From JAJFUE01 sp039683515 (GTDB lineage: Bacteria; Sumerlaeota; Sumerlaeia; MVZB01), in NCBI GenBank assembly GCA_039683515.1, contig JBDKRG010000058.1, forward strand, positions 62,001-126,000: a stretch of DNA of 64,000 nucleotides. Reading direction: 5' to 3'. Under the pieces are notes generated by a model. The model worked only from the letters and a program-made list of their open reading frames with translations, was not told the origin of the DNA and did no database searches. A program made the position numbers and the translations under genes. Numbering within the stretch: the first letter of the stretch is position 1; each line of letters begins with the position of its first letter. Of the stretch, positions 25,080 through 33,475 are shown piece after piece.

Positions 25080-25658
25080 ATGCAACAGTTTCCCTCGCCC
25101 ATCGATTCTCTCGCCCACACCCGCGTAACCGAATGCTACCAGTGCGGCAAATGCACGGCCGGTTGCCCCGTGGCCGAGCGGATGGATCGGCCGCCCAACC
25201 AGCTCATGCGCCTCGTGCAGCTTGGGTTACAAGAACGGGCGATGGAAAGCGAAGCCATCTGGCTATGCGTGGCATGCCAGACCTGTTCGGCGCGCTGCCC
25301 GAAGTCGGTCGATTGCGCCGGGGTGATGGACGCCCTGCGCGAGCTGTCCGCCTCCGCCAAGACTTCGGCGGATCAATCCGCCCGCAAGTCCGTGCCGGCG
25401 CCGGCGCAGCGGCGGACGGTCATCTTCCAGAAGGCGTTCCTGCAGAACATCCGCCGCAACGGTCGGATCAATGAGCTCGAACTGGTCGGAGAATTCAAAA
25501 TACGCGGTTTCCTGGGCGACTTGAGCGTGCCGCTGCTCATGAAGGACGCCCTGCTGGCGCCGCGCCTGGCCCAGCACGGCAAGCTGCATCTCGTGGGCGA
25601 GCGCGTCCGCGACCGCGGCGTCGTCGGCCGCATCTTCCAGCGCTGCATGGAGGGGTAA
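25080..25658 (+). CDS. hdrC: heterodisulfide reductase subunit C-like 4Fe-4S protein
   Basis: The product has 192 residues. Two complete cubane-cluster motifs lie in the first ~80: CYQCGKCTAGCPVAE and CVACQTCSARCPKSV. The C-terminal ~100 residues are helical, without other cysteines, as in HdrC. In Hdr complexes this subunit passes electrons from HdrA to the disulfide-reducing site of HdrB. It is the first gene of a seven-gene operon (hdrC-hdrB-hdrA-flxD-flxC-flxB-flxA), with hdrB starting four bases after its stop. No good ribosome-binding site precedes the ATG at 25080, yet no alternative is better. The protein is shorter than archaeal membrane-bound HdrDE types and fits the soluble class. 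Confidence 0.93.
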   Translation: MQQFPSPIDSLAHTRVTECYQCGKCTAGCPVAERMDRPPNQLMRLVQLGLQERAMESEAIWLCVACQTCSARCPKSVDCAGVMDALRELSASAKTSADQSARKSVPAPAQRRTVIFQKAFLQNIRRNGRINELELVGEFKIRGFLGDLSVPLLMKDALLAPRLAQHGKLHLVGERVRDRGVVGRIFQRCMEG

Positions 25659-25661
25659 GCG

Positions 25662-26516
25662 ATGGAGTTTGGTTACTACCCCGGCTGCGCGCTGCATGGC
25701 TCGTCCAACGACTACCAGGCCTCAGTCGGCGCCTGCATGAAGGCGCTGGGCGTGGGGCTGCGCGAACTCGACGACTGGATCTGCTGCGGCGCGTCGGCGG
25801 CCCACTCGATCAATCATAAACTGTCGCAGGCCCTGCCGGCTCGCAACCTGGCCCTGGCCGAGCGCGACGGCCTGGGCGAACTGCTCGCCCCCTGCCCGAT
25901 GTGCTCGATGGAACTGATCAAGGCGGCTCAGGCGATGCGCGACGACGCGGCGCTCGGGCGCGAAATGTCCGAGATCGTCGAACTGCCGGTCAGCGGCCGC
26001 ACGAGCGTTCTCAACCTCATCCAGGTTTTCCAGAAAGTCGGCCTGGACGCCATCCGGGTGGCCATCAAACCGGACAGCGCCGAACGGGTGGGCGGCTACA
26101 AGGCCGCGTGCTATTACGGCTGCCTGCTCACGCGTCCGCCGAAGCTTCTGCAATTCGACGACCCCGAGCAGCCCGGCTCGATGGAGGAGATTCTCGGCGC
26201 GATCGGCGTCACGACGGTCGACTGGAACTTCAAGACCGAGTGCTGCGGCGCGGGGATGACGATGGCCAACGAGGAGACGGTGCTCGACCTGGGGCACAAG
26301 ATCCTCGCCAACGCGGCCGCGCACGGCGCCAACTGCGTCGTCGTCGCCTGCCCGATGTGCCACGTCAACCTGGACATGAAGCAGGCCGCCGTCGAGGCTC
26401 GCCACGGCGTGCGGCTCGACATGCCGATCTATTATCTTTCGGATCTCGTTGGGCTGGCGCTGGGGATCGAGCCGCGCGCGCTGGGCATCGACCGGCATTT
26501 CGCCGGCAAGCGGTAG
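25662..26516 (+). CDS. hdrB: heterodisulfide reductase subunit B (two CCG domains)
   Basis: The product has 284 residues. Both cysteine-rich CCG repeats are intact: PGCALHG, DWICCGASAAHS and APCPMCSMELI in the first, and YYGCLL, TECCGAGMTMANEE and ACPMCHVNLD in the second. In methanogen HdrB each repeat binds a non-cubane 4Fe-4S cluster that cleaves the CoM-S-S-CoB disulfide. In bacteria the true disulfide is unknown (DsrC-type or thiol cofactors have been proposed). hdrA follows with a 10-base gap. All the ligand cysteines appear present, so catalysis is expected to be retained. Confidence 0.95.
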   Translation: MEFGYYPGCALHGSSNDYQASVGACMKALGVGLRELDDWICCGASAAHSINHKLSQALPARNLALAERDGLGELLAPCPMCSMELIKAAQAMRDDAALGREMSEIVELPVSGRTSVLNLIQVFQKVGLDAIRVAIKPDSAERVGGYKAACYYGCLLTRPPKLLQFDDPEQPGSMEEILGAIGVTTVDWNFKTECCGAGMTMANEETVLDLGHKILANAAAHGANCVVVACPMCHVNLDMKQAAVEARHGVRLDMPIYYLSDLVGLALGIEPRALGIDRHFAGKR

Positions 26517-26526
26517 GGGCTGGACC

Positions 26527-28527
26527 ATGGCACGAATCGGAGTCTTCATCTGCTGGTGCGGCGAGAACATCGCGCGGACGGTCGACGTGACGCGCGCGAC
26601 CGAGGCGGTCGGCATGCTGCCCGGCGTCGCCTGCGCCGTCAATTACAAGTACATGTGCTCGGACCCGGGCCAGGCGTCGATCCGCGACAAGATCGCCCAG
26701 GAGCGCCTGACGGGGATCGTCGTTGCGTCGTGCTCGCCGCATATGCACCTCAAGACGTTCCGCAAAGCCGCGCAGGATGCCGGGCTCAACCCCTACCTCG
26801 TCGAAATGGCCAACATCCGCGAGCAATGCTCGTGGGTGCACCATGACCGCGACCAGGCCACGGCCAAGGCGGTGGCGCTCATCCGAATGAGCGTCGAGAA
26901 GGTGCGGCGCAACCACGCCCTGGAGCCGATCAAGGTGCCGCTCACGCGGCGGGCGCTCGTGATCGGCGGCGGGGTGGCCGGGATCCAGGCCGCGCTGGAC
27001 CTGGCCGACGGCGGCCACGAGGTCGTCCTGGTGGAGCGCGCGCCCTCGGTCGGGGGGCGGATGGCGGGGCTGTCCGAAACCTTCCCGACGCTCGATTGTT
27101 CGCAGTGCATCCTGACGCCGCGGATGGTTGAGGTCGGCCAGCACCCGCGCATCAAGCTCTACACCTGGTCCGAAGTCGAGAGCGTCCAGGGCTTCGTCGG
27201 CAACTTCCGCGTGACGATCCGACGCAAGGCGCGCTACGTCGACACCGACAAGTGCACCGGCTGCGGCGAGTGCTGGACGAATTGCCCGACAAAGAAGATT
27301 CCCAGCGAGTTCGACTACGGCATGGGCCCGCGCACCGCCATCTACATCCCCTTCCCGCAGGCGGTGCCGGCGCGGCCCGTGATCGACAAGGACGCCTGCG
27401 TCCGCCTCAAGCGCGGCAAGGGATGCGGCCTGTGCGAAAAGAAATGCCAGGCCGGCGCGATCCGCTTCGACGACGAGGACCGATTGATCGAGGAAGAGGT
27501 CGGCGCGGTGATCGTCGCCACCGGCTACAAGCTCTACCAGATCGGCCGCGAGCAGGAAGGCGAGCTCTCCGGCTACGGCGAATACGGCTACGGCAAATAC
27601 AAGGACGTCATCGATTCGCTCCAGTTCGAGCGGCTGGTCTCGGCATCGGGGCCGACCGGCGGCGAACTCAAGCGCCCCTCCGACGGGGCGACGCCCAAGA
27701 CGGTCGTTTTCATCAGCTGCGTCGGCTCGCGCGACAACGCCAAGGGGATGAACTACTGCTCCAAGATCTGCTGCATGTACACCGCCAAGCACACGATCCT
27801 CTACCGGCACAAGGTTCACGACGGCCAGGCGCATGTCTTCTACATGGACATCCGCGCCGGCGGCAAGAACTACGACGAGTTCGTCCGGCGCGCGATCGAG
27901 CAGAACGGGGCGCAGTATCATCGCGGTCGGGTCTCGAAAATCACCGAGGAGAACGGCAAGCTGATCGTGCGCGGCGCCGACACGCTGGCCGGCGTGCCGA
28001 TGACCGTCGAGGCCGACCTGGTCGTGCTGGCCGCCGCGATGCGCCCGGCCGACGGCGTGCGCCGGCTGGCCCAGATGCTCAACGTCGGCTACGACGAAAA
28101 CGGTTTCCTGAGCGAGTCCCACCCCAAGCTGCGGCCGGTCGAGACCACCGCCGCCGGGGTGTTCGTGTGCGGCGCCTGCCAGGCGCCCAAGGACATTCCC
28201 GAGGCGGTGGCGCAGGCCTCGGCCGCGGCCGGCAAGGTTCAGGTCCTGTTCGGCCGGGGCGAGCTGACGCGCGAACCCGAGATCGCCCGGATCGACGAGG
28301 CCGGCTGCGCGGCCTGCTTCGCCTGCGTGCGCGCCTGCCCCTACACGGCGATCGATAAGGCCGAAGTGCGCAACGCGAAGGGCGTTTTGATCAAGCGCAC
28401 GGCGCGGGTCAACCCGGGCCTGTGCATGGGCTGCGGCACCTGCGTGGCCGTCTGCCCCTCCAAGTGCCCCCAGCTCGACGGGTTTACCGACGAGCAGATC
28501 TATTCGATGGTGACGAACCTGACGTAA
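26527..28527 (+). CDS. hdrA: heterodisulfide reductase subunit A (FAD, multi 4Fe-4S)
   Basis: The product has 666 residues from the ATG at 26527 (MARIGVFICWCGEN); the open frame upstream is only the hdrB shadow. HdrA is the flavin electron-splitting subunit. Seen: the N-terminal CWCGEN motif, FAD-binding VIGGGVAGIQAALDLA (about 143-158), TLDCSQCILTPRMVEV (HdrA-specific cluster site), CTGCGECWTNCP, a GKGCGLCEKKC motif, and two C-terminal cubane motifs CAACFACVRACP and CMGCGTCVAVCP. The length matches bacterial single HdrA. It should accept two electrons from the Flx/MvhD side and bifurcate them towards HdrBC and ferredoxin. A 380-base gap full of palindromic repeats separates it from flxD. Confidence 0.95.
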   Translation: MARIGVFICWCGENIARTVDVTRATEAVGMLPGVACAVNYKYMCSDPGQASIRDKIAQERLTGIVVASCSPHMHLKTFRKAAQDAGLNPYLVEMANIREQCSWVHHDRDQATAKAVALIRMSVEKVRRNHALEPIKVPLTRRALVIGGGVAGIQAALDLADGGHEVVLVERAPSVGGRMAGLSETFPTLDCSQCILTPRMVEVGQHPRIKLYTWSEVESVQGFVGNFRVTIRRKARYVDTDKCTGCGECWTNCPTKKIPSEFDYGMGPRTAIYIPFPQAVPARPVIDKDACVRLKRGKGCGLCEKKCQAGAIRFDDEDRLIEEEVGAVIVATGYKLYQIGREQEGELSGYGEYGYGKYKDVIDSLQFERLVSASGPTGGELKRPSDGATPKTVVFISCVGSRDNAKGMNYCSKICCMYTAKHTILYRHKVHDGQAHVFYMDIRAGGKNYDEFVRRAIEQNGAQYHRGRVSKITEENGKLIVRGADTLAGVPMTVEADLVVLAAAMRPADGVRRLAQMLNVGYDENGFLSESHPKLRPVETTAAGVFVCGACQAPKDIPEAVAQASAAAGKVQVLFGRGELTREPEIARIDEAGCAACFACVRACPYTAIDKAEVRNAKGVLIKRTARVNPGLCMGCGTCVAVCPSKCPQLDGFTDEQIYSMVTNLT

Positions 28528-28908
28528 AAATGAACCGCAGAACGGATGCAATTTCGATCTCAGATTGAATGTAAATGCGCATAAACTTCCAAGACCATCG
28601 GCGCGGAATGGAATCGTCAGCTTCAGCTGACGCCTCTTTGCACCCGGCTTCAGCCGGGGTGAAAGCGGCTTCCCTAAATCCTTGGCAGCCGGCTTTAAGC
28701 CGGCTTTCACATCGGTTCTGCGCATCAGTTTCAAGCCGGCTTGAAGCCGGCTCAAAACCCTTTTCATCTTCGCACACACCCCGGCTGAAGCCGGGTGCAA
28801 AGAGGAGTCGGCTCAAGCCGACTAGGTCGAGTTATTTTTCGCGTTTTTTGCTCTTTTGCGTTTTTGCCTGAATGTATTTTCGACTGAGAGCAACAGTAAG
28901 GCCCTGAA
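28528..28908. repeat. REP/BIME-like palindromic element between hdrA and flxD
   Basis: This gap inside the operon holds a compact element at about 28617-28824. A perfect 27-base inverted repeat (28633-28659 and 28779-28805) contains the CCCGGCTTCAGCCGGG palindrome. Between the arms are further palindromes: CCGGCTTTAAGCCGG (about 28689-28703) and GCCGGCTTGAAGCCGGC (about 28736-28752). Outside are TCAGCTTCAGCTGA (28617-28630) and GTCGGCTCAAGCCGAC (about 28807-28822). Bases 28832-28870 repeat TTTTCGCG/TTTTGCG words of family D style. No open reading frame of note. Spacing is irregular, so it is not a CRISPR array. Confidence 0.85.
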
Positions 28909-29349
28909 ATGACCGAGCAAACCTTCGAACCCAAGATCGTCGCCTTCGTCTGCAACTGGTGCACCTACCTGGGCGCCGACCTGGCCGGGACCAACCGGCT
29001 GGAATATCCCGCCAATGTGCGCATCATCCGGCTGCCGTGCACCGGGCGGATCGATTTCAACCTCATCATCAAGGCCTTCGAGACCGGGGCCGACGCCGTG
29101 CTCGTCTCGGGCTGCCATCCGGGCGATTGCCATTACACGGCGGGCAACTTCCACGCGCGGCGGCGCTGGATCCTGTTCCGGTCGCTCCTCGATACGCTCG
29201 GCGTCGACCTGGACCGCATTCACTTCACCTGGATCTCGGCGGCCGAAGGGCGCAAGTTCCAGCAGGTCATCACCGAGATCACCGAGGCCACGCGCGCCAA
29301 GGGACCCTACACGGATTACCGCAAGATTGCCGAGGCGTCCGCATCATGA
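28909..29349 (+). CDS. flxD: hydrogenase iron-sulfur subunit, MvhD/FlxD-like
   Basis: The product has 146 residues, the usual size for the MvhD delta subunit. The family pattern is fully visible: VCNWCTYLGADLAG near the N-terminus, IRLPCTGRID, then ADAVLVSGCHPGDCHYTAGN. The five or so cysteines hold a 2Fe-2S cluster that links HdrA to its electron donor, which in methanogens is a [NiFe]-hydrogenase and in FlxABCD-HdrABC complexes is the NADH-oxidising FlxA. AAGG stands 7 bases before the ATG. Its stop overlaps the flxC start (ATGA). No hydrogenase large subunit is nearby, which supports the Flx interpretation. Confidence 0.93.
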   Translation: MTEQTFEPKIVAFVCNWCTYLGADLAGTNRLEYPANVRIIRLPCTGRIDFNLIIKAFETGADAVLVSGCHPGDCHYTAGNFHARRRWILFRSLLDTLGVDLDRIHFTWISAAEGRKFQQVITEITEATRAKGPYTDYRKIAEASAS

Positions 29350-30182
29350 TCGACCAACTGCGCCAGACCTGCCGCCGCCTGCTCGACGAAAAACGCGTCG
29401 ACGTCGTCATCGGCTACGGCGAGGGGCCCGTCGGCGGCGCGGCCATTCCGGTATTCATCCGCCAGGCCGCGGACGCGGACCGGCTCATCTGGAACAACCG
29501 CTGCCTGGCCAATCTGACGACCTACCTCAAGCGGCCCGAAGTGCGCGCCCTGGGGCGGGCGGCCATCGTTGTCAAGGGCTGCGACGCCCGGGCCCTGGTC
29601 GTGCTCGAAAAGGAGTCCCAGCTCGCGCGCGAGCAGCTCTACGTGATCGGGATGGCGTGCGACGGCATGGGCGACCCGACCGCGGCCAAGTGCGCGGCCT
29701 GCGATGCGCACGTTCCGGCAGGATGCGATGAAGCCATTGGACAAGCCGCCGAGAGCGCCCCGGATGCGCGCTACGCCGAGCTCGCGGCCTTCATGAAGCG
29801 CCCGCCCGCCGAGCGGATGGCTTTCTGGCAGAACGAGCTGTCGCGCTGCGTGAAATGTTACGCCTGCCGGCAGGTCTGCCCGCTCTGCTACTGCGAGCGC
29901 TGCATCGTCGACAAGAACCGCCCGACCGTCATCGACACGGCCTCGACGCTCAAGGGCAATTTCGCCTGGGCGATCACGCGCGCGTTCCACCTGGCGGGCC
30001 GCTGCGTCGGCTGCGACGAATGCACCCGCGCCTGCCCCGCCGGCATCGACTTGCGGCTGCTCAACCTGTCGCTGGCGCGCGCCGCCGAGGAGTCGTTCGA
30101 CTACCGCGCCGGCGTGGACCCGGCGGCCGAGCCGATCATCGGCGCCTATGCCCGGCAGGACGAGGAGAATTTCATCCGATGA
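29346..30182 (+). CDS. flxC: 4Fe-4S dicluster protein, FlxC-like
   Basis: The product has 278 residues. The N-terminal ~150 resemble the F420-reducing hydrogenase/dehydrogenase beta-type fold (GYGEGPVGGAAIPVFI, VVKGCDARALVVLEKE). The C-terminal part carries CVKCYACRQVCPLCYCERC and CVGCDECTRACPAGIDL, enough cysteines for two cubane clusters plus an extra site. In Flx complexes this subunit is an electron relay between FlxB and FlxD/HdrA; direct evidence for its exact cofactors is limited. Start and stop overlap both neighbours by four bases (ATGA at 29346 and 30179), showing tight translational coupling. The flxC label depends on operon position as much as on sequence. Confidence 0.85.
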   Translation: MIDQLRQTCRRLLDEKRVDVVIGYGEGPVGGAAIPVFIRQAADADRLIWNNRCLANLTTYLKRPEVRALGRAAIVVKGCDARALVVLEKESQLAREQLYVIGMACDGMGDPTAAKCAACDAHVPAGCDEAIGQAAESAPDARYAELAAFMKRPPAERMAFWQNELSRCVKCYACRQVCPLCYCERCIVDKNRPTVIDTASTLKGNFAWAITRAFHLAGRCVGCDECTRACPAGIDLRLLNLSLARAAEESFDYRAGVDPAAEPIIGAYARQDEENFIR

Positions 30183-31186
30183 GCGAGATAATCACAGCCC
30201 AGGCCCTGCGCGCGCTCGTCGGCGAGTGGCTCGCCAAAGGCCGGCCCGTCGCCGGTCCCAGCCGGGTCAAGCCGGGCCTCGTGGCCTACGCCGCCATAGC
30301 CAAGTCCGACGATCTTATCCTCGACGGCTTCGTTCATCCATCCAACTCGATCAAGGAATTTTTCTTCCCGCGCTGCGAGCGGCTCTACGGCTACCGCATC
30401 GAGGGCCGAAAGATTGAGCTGACCGACCCGCCCGCGCCTGATACCGAACAGATCATTCTCGGCGCGCGGCCCTGCGATGCCGCCGCGCTGCCGATCCTGG
30501 ACCGGCTTTTCAACTGGGACTCGCGCGACGATTTCTATAACCGCCGCCGGGCGGCCACGACCGTCGTGACGCTGGCCTGCGCCACGCACGACCAGGCCTG
30601 CTTCTGTACGTCAGTTGGTTTGGCGCCTGATGCGACCGAGGGTGCCGACGCGATCCTCGTCCCCGCGGGCGAGAGGCGTTACGAAGTGCGAGCCCTGACC
30701 GACAAAGGCCGCGCCCTGTTCGCCGGCCGGACCGAGTCGGCCACGGACGCGGGCCGGGCCTGCGACGGCCCGCCGGTGCGGTTCGATGCCGGGCGCGTGC
30801 GCGAATTCCTGAGCGCGAATTTCGAGAGCCCCGTCTGGGCCGAACTGACGATGCGCTGCCTGGGCTGCGGCTCGTGCGCCTACGTTTGCCCCACGTGTCA
30901 CTGTTTCGACATCGAGGACGAGGGCGCCCGCGCCGAAAGTGCCACCACCAGCGCCGGCGTGCGCGTCAAAAACTGGGATTCGTGCCAGTTCCGGATGTTC
31001 ACGCAGCACGCCTCGGGCCACAATCCGCGCGCCAACCAGGCCCAGCGCCAGCGCCAGCGGCTCATGCACAAATTCCGTGTCTATCCCGAACGGTTCGGGG
31101 CGATCCTGTGCACCGGCTGCGGCAATTGCACGCGCGCGTGCCCGGTCAGCCTCGGCGTCGCCGGCGTGCTCGAGGGGCTTAAATGA
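30179..31186 (+). CDS. flxB: 4Fe-4S protein, FlxB / anaerobic sulfite reductase A (AsrA)-like
   Basis: The product has 335 residues; the start is fixed by the ATGA overlap with flxC. The N-terminal ~240 residues follow the AsrA/hydrogenase HydB pattern: FFFPRCERLY, then ILGARPCDAAALPILDRLF, and CATHDQACFCTSVG. The C-terminal region holds CLGCGSCAYVCPTCHCFDIED and CTGCGNCTRACPVSLGV, two typical cubane motifs. In D. vulgaris-type FlxABCD it carries electrons from FlxA to the HdrA side. AsrA proteins have the same fold, so without the hdr genes one might name it asrA; no asrC (sirohaem) gene follows, which argues against sulfite reduction. Confidence 0.87.
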   Translation: MSEIITAQALRALVGEWLAKGRPVAGPSRVKPGLVAYAAIAKSDDLILDGFVHPSNSIKEFFFPRCERLYGYRIEGRKIELTDPPAPDTEQIILGARPCDAAALPILDRLFNWDSRDDFYNRRRAATTVVTLACATHDQACFCTSVGLAPDATEGADAILVPAGERRYEVRALTDKGRALFAGRTESATDAGRACDGPPVRFDAGRVREFLSANFESPVWAELTMRCLGCGSCAYVCPTCHCFDIEDEGARAESATTSAGVRVKNWDSCQFRMFTQHASGHNPRANQAQRQRQRLMHKFRVYPERFGAILCTGCGNCTRACPVSLGVAGVLEGLK

Positions 31187-32022
31187 TTATGGACAACATC
31201 TATAAACCCGACCTGATGGAAATCGTGCAAGTGCGCCGGCAGACCGCCGACGTCAAATCGGTGCGGCTGCGGTTCCTGGATCCCGATCGCGCGCGCGATT
31301 TCTCATTCCGCGTCGGGCAGTTCGGGATTTTCTCCGTCTTCGGCTACGGCGAGTCGACCTTCAACATCTGCTCGAGCTCGAACTGGACGGACTTCATCGA
31401 GTTCTGTTTCCGCCGCACGGGCAAGGTGACCGACGCCCTCTGGCAGCTCGACGAGGGCGACACGATGGGATTCCGCGGCCCGTACGGCAACAGCTACCCG
31501 ACCGAGGCGTGGGAAGGCAAGGACCTGATCTTCATCGGCGGCGGGATCGCGATGCCGCCCATCCGCTGCGCGATCTGGTACGCCCTCGAGAACCGCGAGA
31601 AGTTCGGCAACATCACGATCGTCTACGGCGCGCGGACGGTGGGCGACCTCGTCTTCACCGACGAGCTCGACGAGTGGGCCGCGCGCGAACGCGTGCGCGT
31701 CGTCCGCACGGTCGACCCCGGCGGCGAGACGGCCGACTGGAAGGGCGAAGTCGGATTCGTGCCGACGGTGGCCGGGAATGCAGGCCTGGACGGCAGCAAC
31801 GCCGTCGCGCTCGTGGTCGGCCCGCCCATCATGATCAAGTTCACGCTGCCCGTCCTCGACAAGCTCGGCATGGCCGCCGGCGACATCTACACCAGCCTCG
31901 AGAACCGCATGAAGTGCGGCGTGGGCAAGTGCGGCCGCTGCAACGCCGGCTCGGTCTACGTTTGCAAGGACGGCCCGGTCTTCACGCTCGAGCAGCTCAA
32001 GAGCCTTCCGATGGATTACTAG
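31183..32022 (+). CDS. flxA: FAD/NAD(P)-binding oxidoreductase, FlxA / AsrB-like
   Basis: The product has 279 residues and the ferredoxin-NADP reductase fold. An FAD domain (1-105, with VGQFGIFSVFGYGESTFNI as the flavin-contact strand) is followed by an NAD-binding domain (FIGGGIAMPPIRCAIWYAL, ARTVGDLVF). The C-terminal CGVGKCGRCN and YVCKDGPVF are the 2Fe-2S ligands of the dihydroorotate dehydrogenase K/AsrB type. It is the NADH entry point of the complex. The ATG overlaps the flxB stop by four bases. The cofactor preference (NADH versus NADPH) cannot be read from sequence alone. It is the last gene of the operon; a terminator follows at 32107. Confidence 0.88.
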   Translation: MIMDNIYKPDLMEIVQVRRQTADVKSVRLRFLDPDRARDFSFRVGQFGIFSVFGYGESTFNICSSSNWTDFIEFCFRRTGKVTDALWQLDEGDTMGFRGPYGNSYPTEAWEGKDLIFIGGGIAMPPIRCAIWYALENREKFGNITIVYGARTVGDLVFTDELDEWAARERVRVVRTVDPGGETADWKGEVGFVPTVAGNAGLDGSNAVALVVGPPIMIKFTLPVLDKLGMAAGDIYTSLENRMKCGVGKCGRCNAGSVYVCKDGPVFTLEQLKSLPMDY

Positions 32023-32106
32023 TCGAGTCGGCATGGCGCAAGGCGGCGGGAGATTCGCCCGTTGCCCCGGCTGGTGCCCAGTGCAAAGATCAATCAAAAA
32101 CAAAAC

Positions 32107-32131
32107 GGCGGCTTCACGGCCGCCTTTTTTA
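32107..32131 (+). terminator. rho-independent terminator of the hdr-flx operon
   Basis: GGCGGC (32107-32112) pairs with GCCGCC (32119-32124) over a 6-base loop and is followed by TTTTTT. Confidence 0.82.
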
Positions 32132-32235
32132 TTTTCCGGCAGAACGGTTGACGGCCCCTCGATGAAGCGTTAACAATGGTCCATGCTGTTGCCTTTGTCC
32201 GGCACGGATGCACTTGACTCGCAAAGGATCCGGCG

Positions 32236-32748
32236 ATGACCCGATACTTTTTCATCCTCATGCTCGTTTCGATGCTGGCCGTGAGCGGCTGCGGCAAGAG
32301 CCGCCAGGAAAAAATGGCCGAGAAGGCGATCGAGACCCAGACCGGCGGCCAGGCCGACGTGAACCTCGACAAGCAGCAGATGACGATCGAGACCAGGGAA
32401 GGCGACAAGATGCAGGTCGCCGGCGGCGAGGAGGGGCTCAAGGTCCCTGCCGATTTCCCCAAGGACATCTACGTCTACCCCGGCGCCAAGGTCGAAGCCT
32501 CGTTCAAGAGCAACGACAACGTCCAGCTTCACCTCAGCACGGCCGATCCCGTCGCCAAGGTGATCGAGCAGTACCAGGCGCAGCTCAAGAAGGAGGGCTG
32601 GGAGGAAAAGACCGTCACCCAGACCGCCGACAACTCGATGATCGAATACGCGAAGGATTCGCGGACCGTCATCGTCAACGCCTCGGCCGAGGGCAAGCAG
32701 ACCAAGATCATGATCATGATCAACAAGGAAGAGGAGCAATCCGCGTAG
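32236..32748 (+). CDS. predicted lipoprotein of unknown function
   Basis: The product has 170 residues. The signal peptide MTRYFFILMLVSMLAVSGCG ends in the lipobox AVSGC, so an acylated envelope protein with a ~150-residue mature part is predicted. The first part is Gln/Lys-rich and helical (KMAEKAIETQTGG). The second part, from VPADFPKDIYVYPGAKV, resembles small secreted domains of two beta strands and a helix seen in many proteobacterial lipoproteins; KVIEQYQAQLKKEGW suggests a helix packed on a sheet. I recognise no named family. It precedes a LysE-like gene by 37 bases and may share its transcript. Confidence 0.75.
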   Translation: MTRYFFILMLVSMLAVSGCGKSRQEKMAEKAIETQTGGQADVNLDKQQMTIETREGDKMQVAGGEEGLKVPADFPKDIYVYPGAKVEASFKSNDNVQLHLSTADPVAKVIEQYQAQLKKEGWEEKTVTQTADNSMIEYAKDSRTVIVNASAEGKQTKIMIMINKEEEQSA

Positions 32749-32785
32749 GCCGGTTTCGCCGAAACCGGCATGCGTCAGCAGCCCC

Positions 32786-33475
32786 ATGCCACGACCCAAC
32801 GACATCAAGCCTTCCGTCACTTTTTCCCGTCTGTGGAAGATCGTCCTGCTTGCGTTCTTTACCGGGTTTTCCGGCGCGATGATGCCCGGCCCGTTCCTCG
32901 TCGCGGTCATCAAGCAGACCCCCGTGCAGGGGATGGAAGCGCCGATGATCATGATGGTCGGCCACGCGCTGCTCGAGCTGGCGATCGTCGTCCTGCTCGT
33001 TCTCGGCTTGAGGCCGATCATCGCGAAGGTCCGGTTTCGCGCCGCCGTCGGCCTGATCGGCGGCGCGGCGATGATCTACATGGGCTACGACATGCTCGCG
33101 CACGAATGCGCGCTGCCGCTGAGCCTTGGCGCGCAGGCGGCCGCCTATTCATGGCCCAGGCTGATGCTGATGGGCGTGGTCATCAGCGGGGCCTACCCGT
33201 ATTTCATCGGCTGGTGGACGACGATCGGCGTCGGCCAGATGGCGCACATGTCGCCGCGGACCAGAACCGAATATTTTGGCTTTTATTTCGGCCACGAGCT
33301 GGCCGATTTTTCTTGGTACGGCTTCGTGGGGGTGTTGCTGACCACCGGCGCCCGCTGGCTGACCGACGGCATCTACCGCGGACTGATCCTCTTCTGCGGC
33401 TCCGTCCTGCTGCTCCTCGGCGTCTGGTTTTTCCTCACCGGCGTCAAGCTGATCCGCGGCAAGGCGCGCTCATAG
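32786..33475 (+). CDS. LysE/RhtB-type membrane exporter
   Basis: The product has 229 residues with about six transmembrane segments. The family signature appears early, FTGFSGAMMPGPFLVAVI (cf. the G-x-x-x-G-P-G-P motif of LysE translocators), followed by VGHALLELAIVVLLVLGL and, later, LLTTGARWLTDGIYRGLILF. LysE-family proteins export amino acids or other small cations. The loop of ~30 residues containing HECALPLSLG is longer than usual. It has no convincing ribosome-binding site. It is convergent with the histidine kinase gene, and their stop codons overlap by six bases. Confidence 0.75.
   Translation: MPRPNDIKPSVTFSRLWKIVLLAFFTGFSGAMMPGPFLVAVIKQTPVQGMEAPMIMMVGHALLELAIVVLLVLGLRPIIAKVRFRAAVGLIGGAAMIYMGYDMLAHECALPLSLGAQAAAYSWPRLMLMGVVISGAYPYFIGWWTTIGVGQMAHMSPRTRTEYFGFYFGHELADFSWYGFVGVLLTTGARWLTDGIYRGLILFCGSVLLLLGVWFFLTGVKLIRGKARS

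Noticed and set aside
26365..28800. 811-codon antisense frame across hdrA
   Set aside because: hdrA carries all cluster motifs on the plus strand; the antisense product has no recognisable domain.
28617..28824. CRISPR array between hdrA and flxD
   Set aside because: Repeats are palindromes in both orientations at irregular distances; no uniform direct repeat or spacers, and no cas genes.
30179..32022. asrA-asrB of anaerobic sulfite reductase
   Set aside because: The sequences fit AsrA/AsrB folds, but no sirohaem asrC follows and they are coupled to hdr/mvhD genes, so FlxB/FlxA is the better reading.
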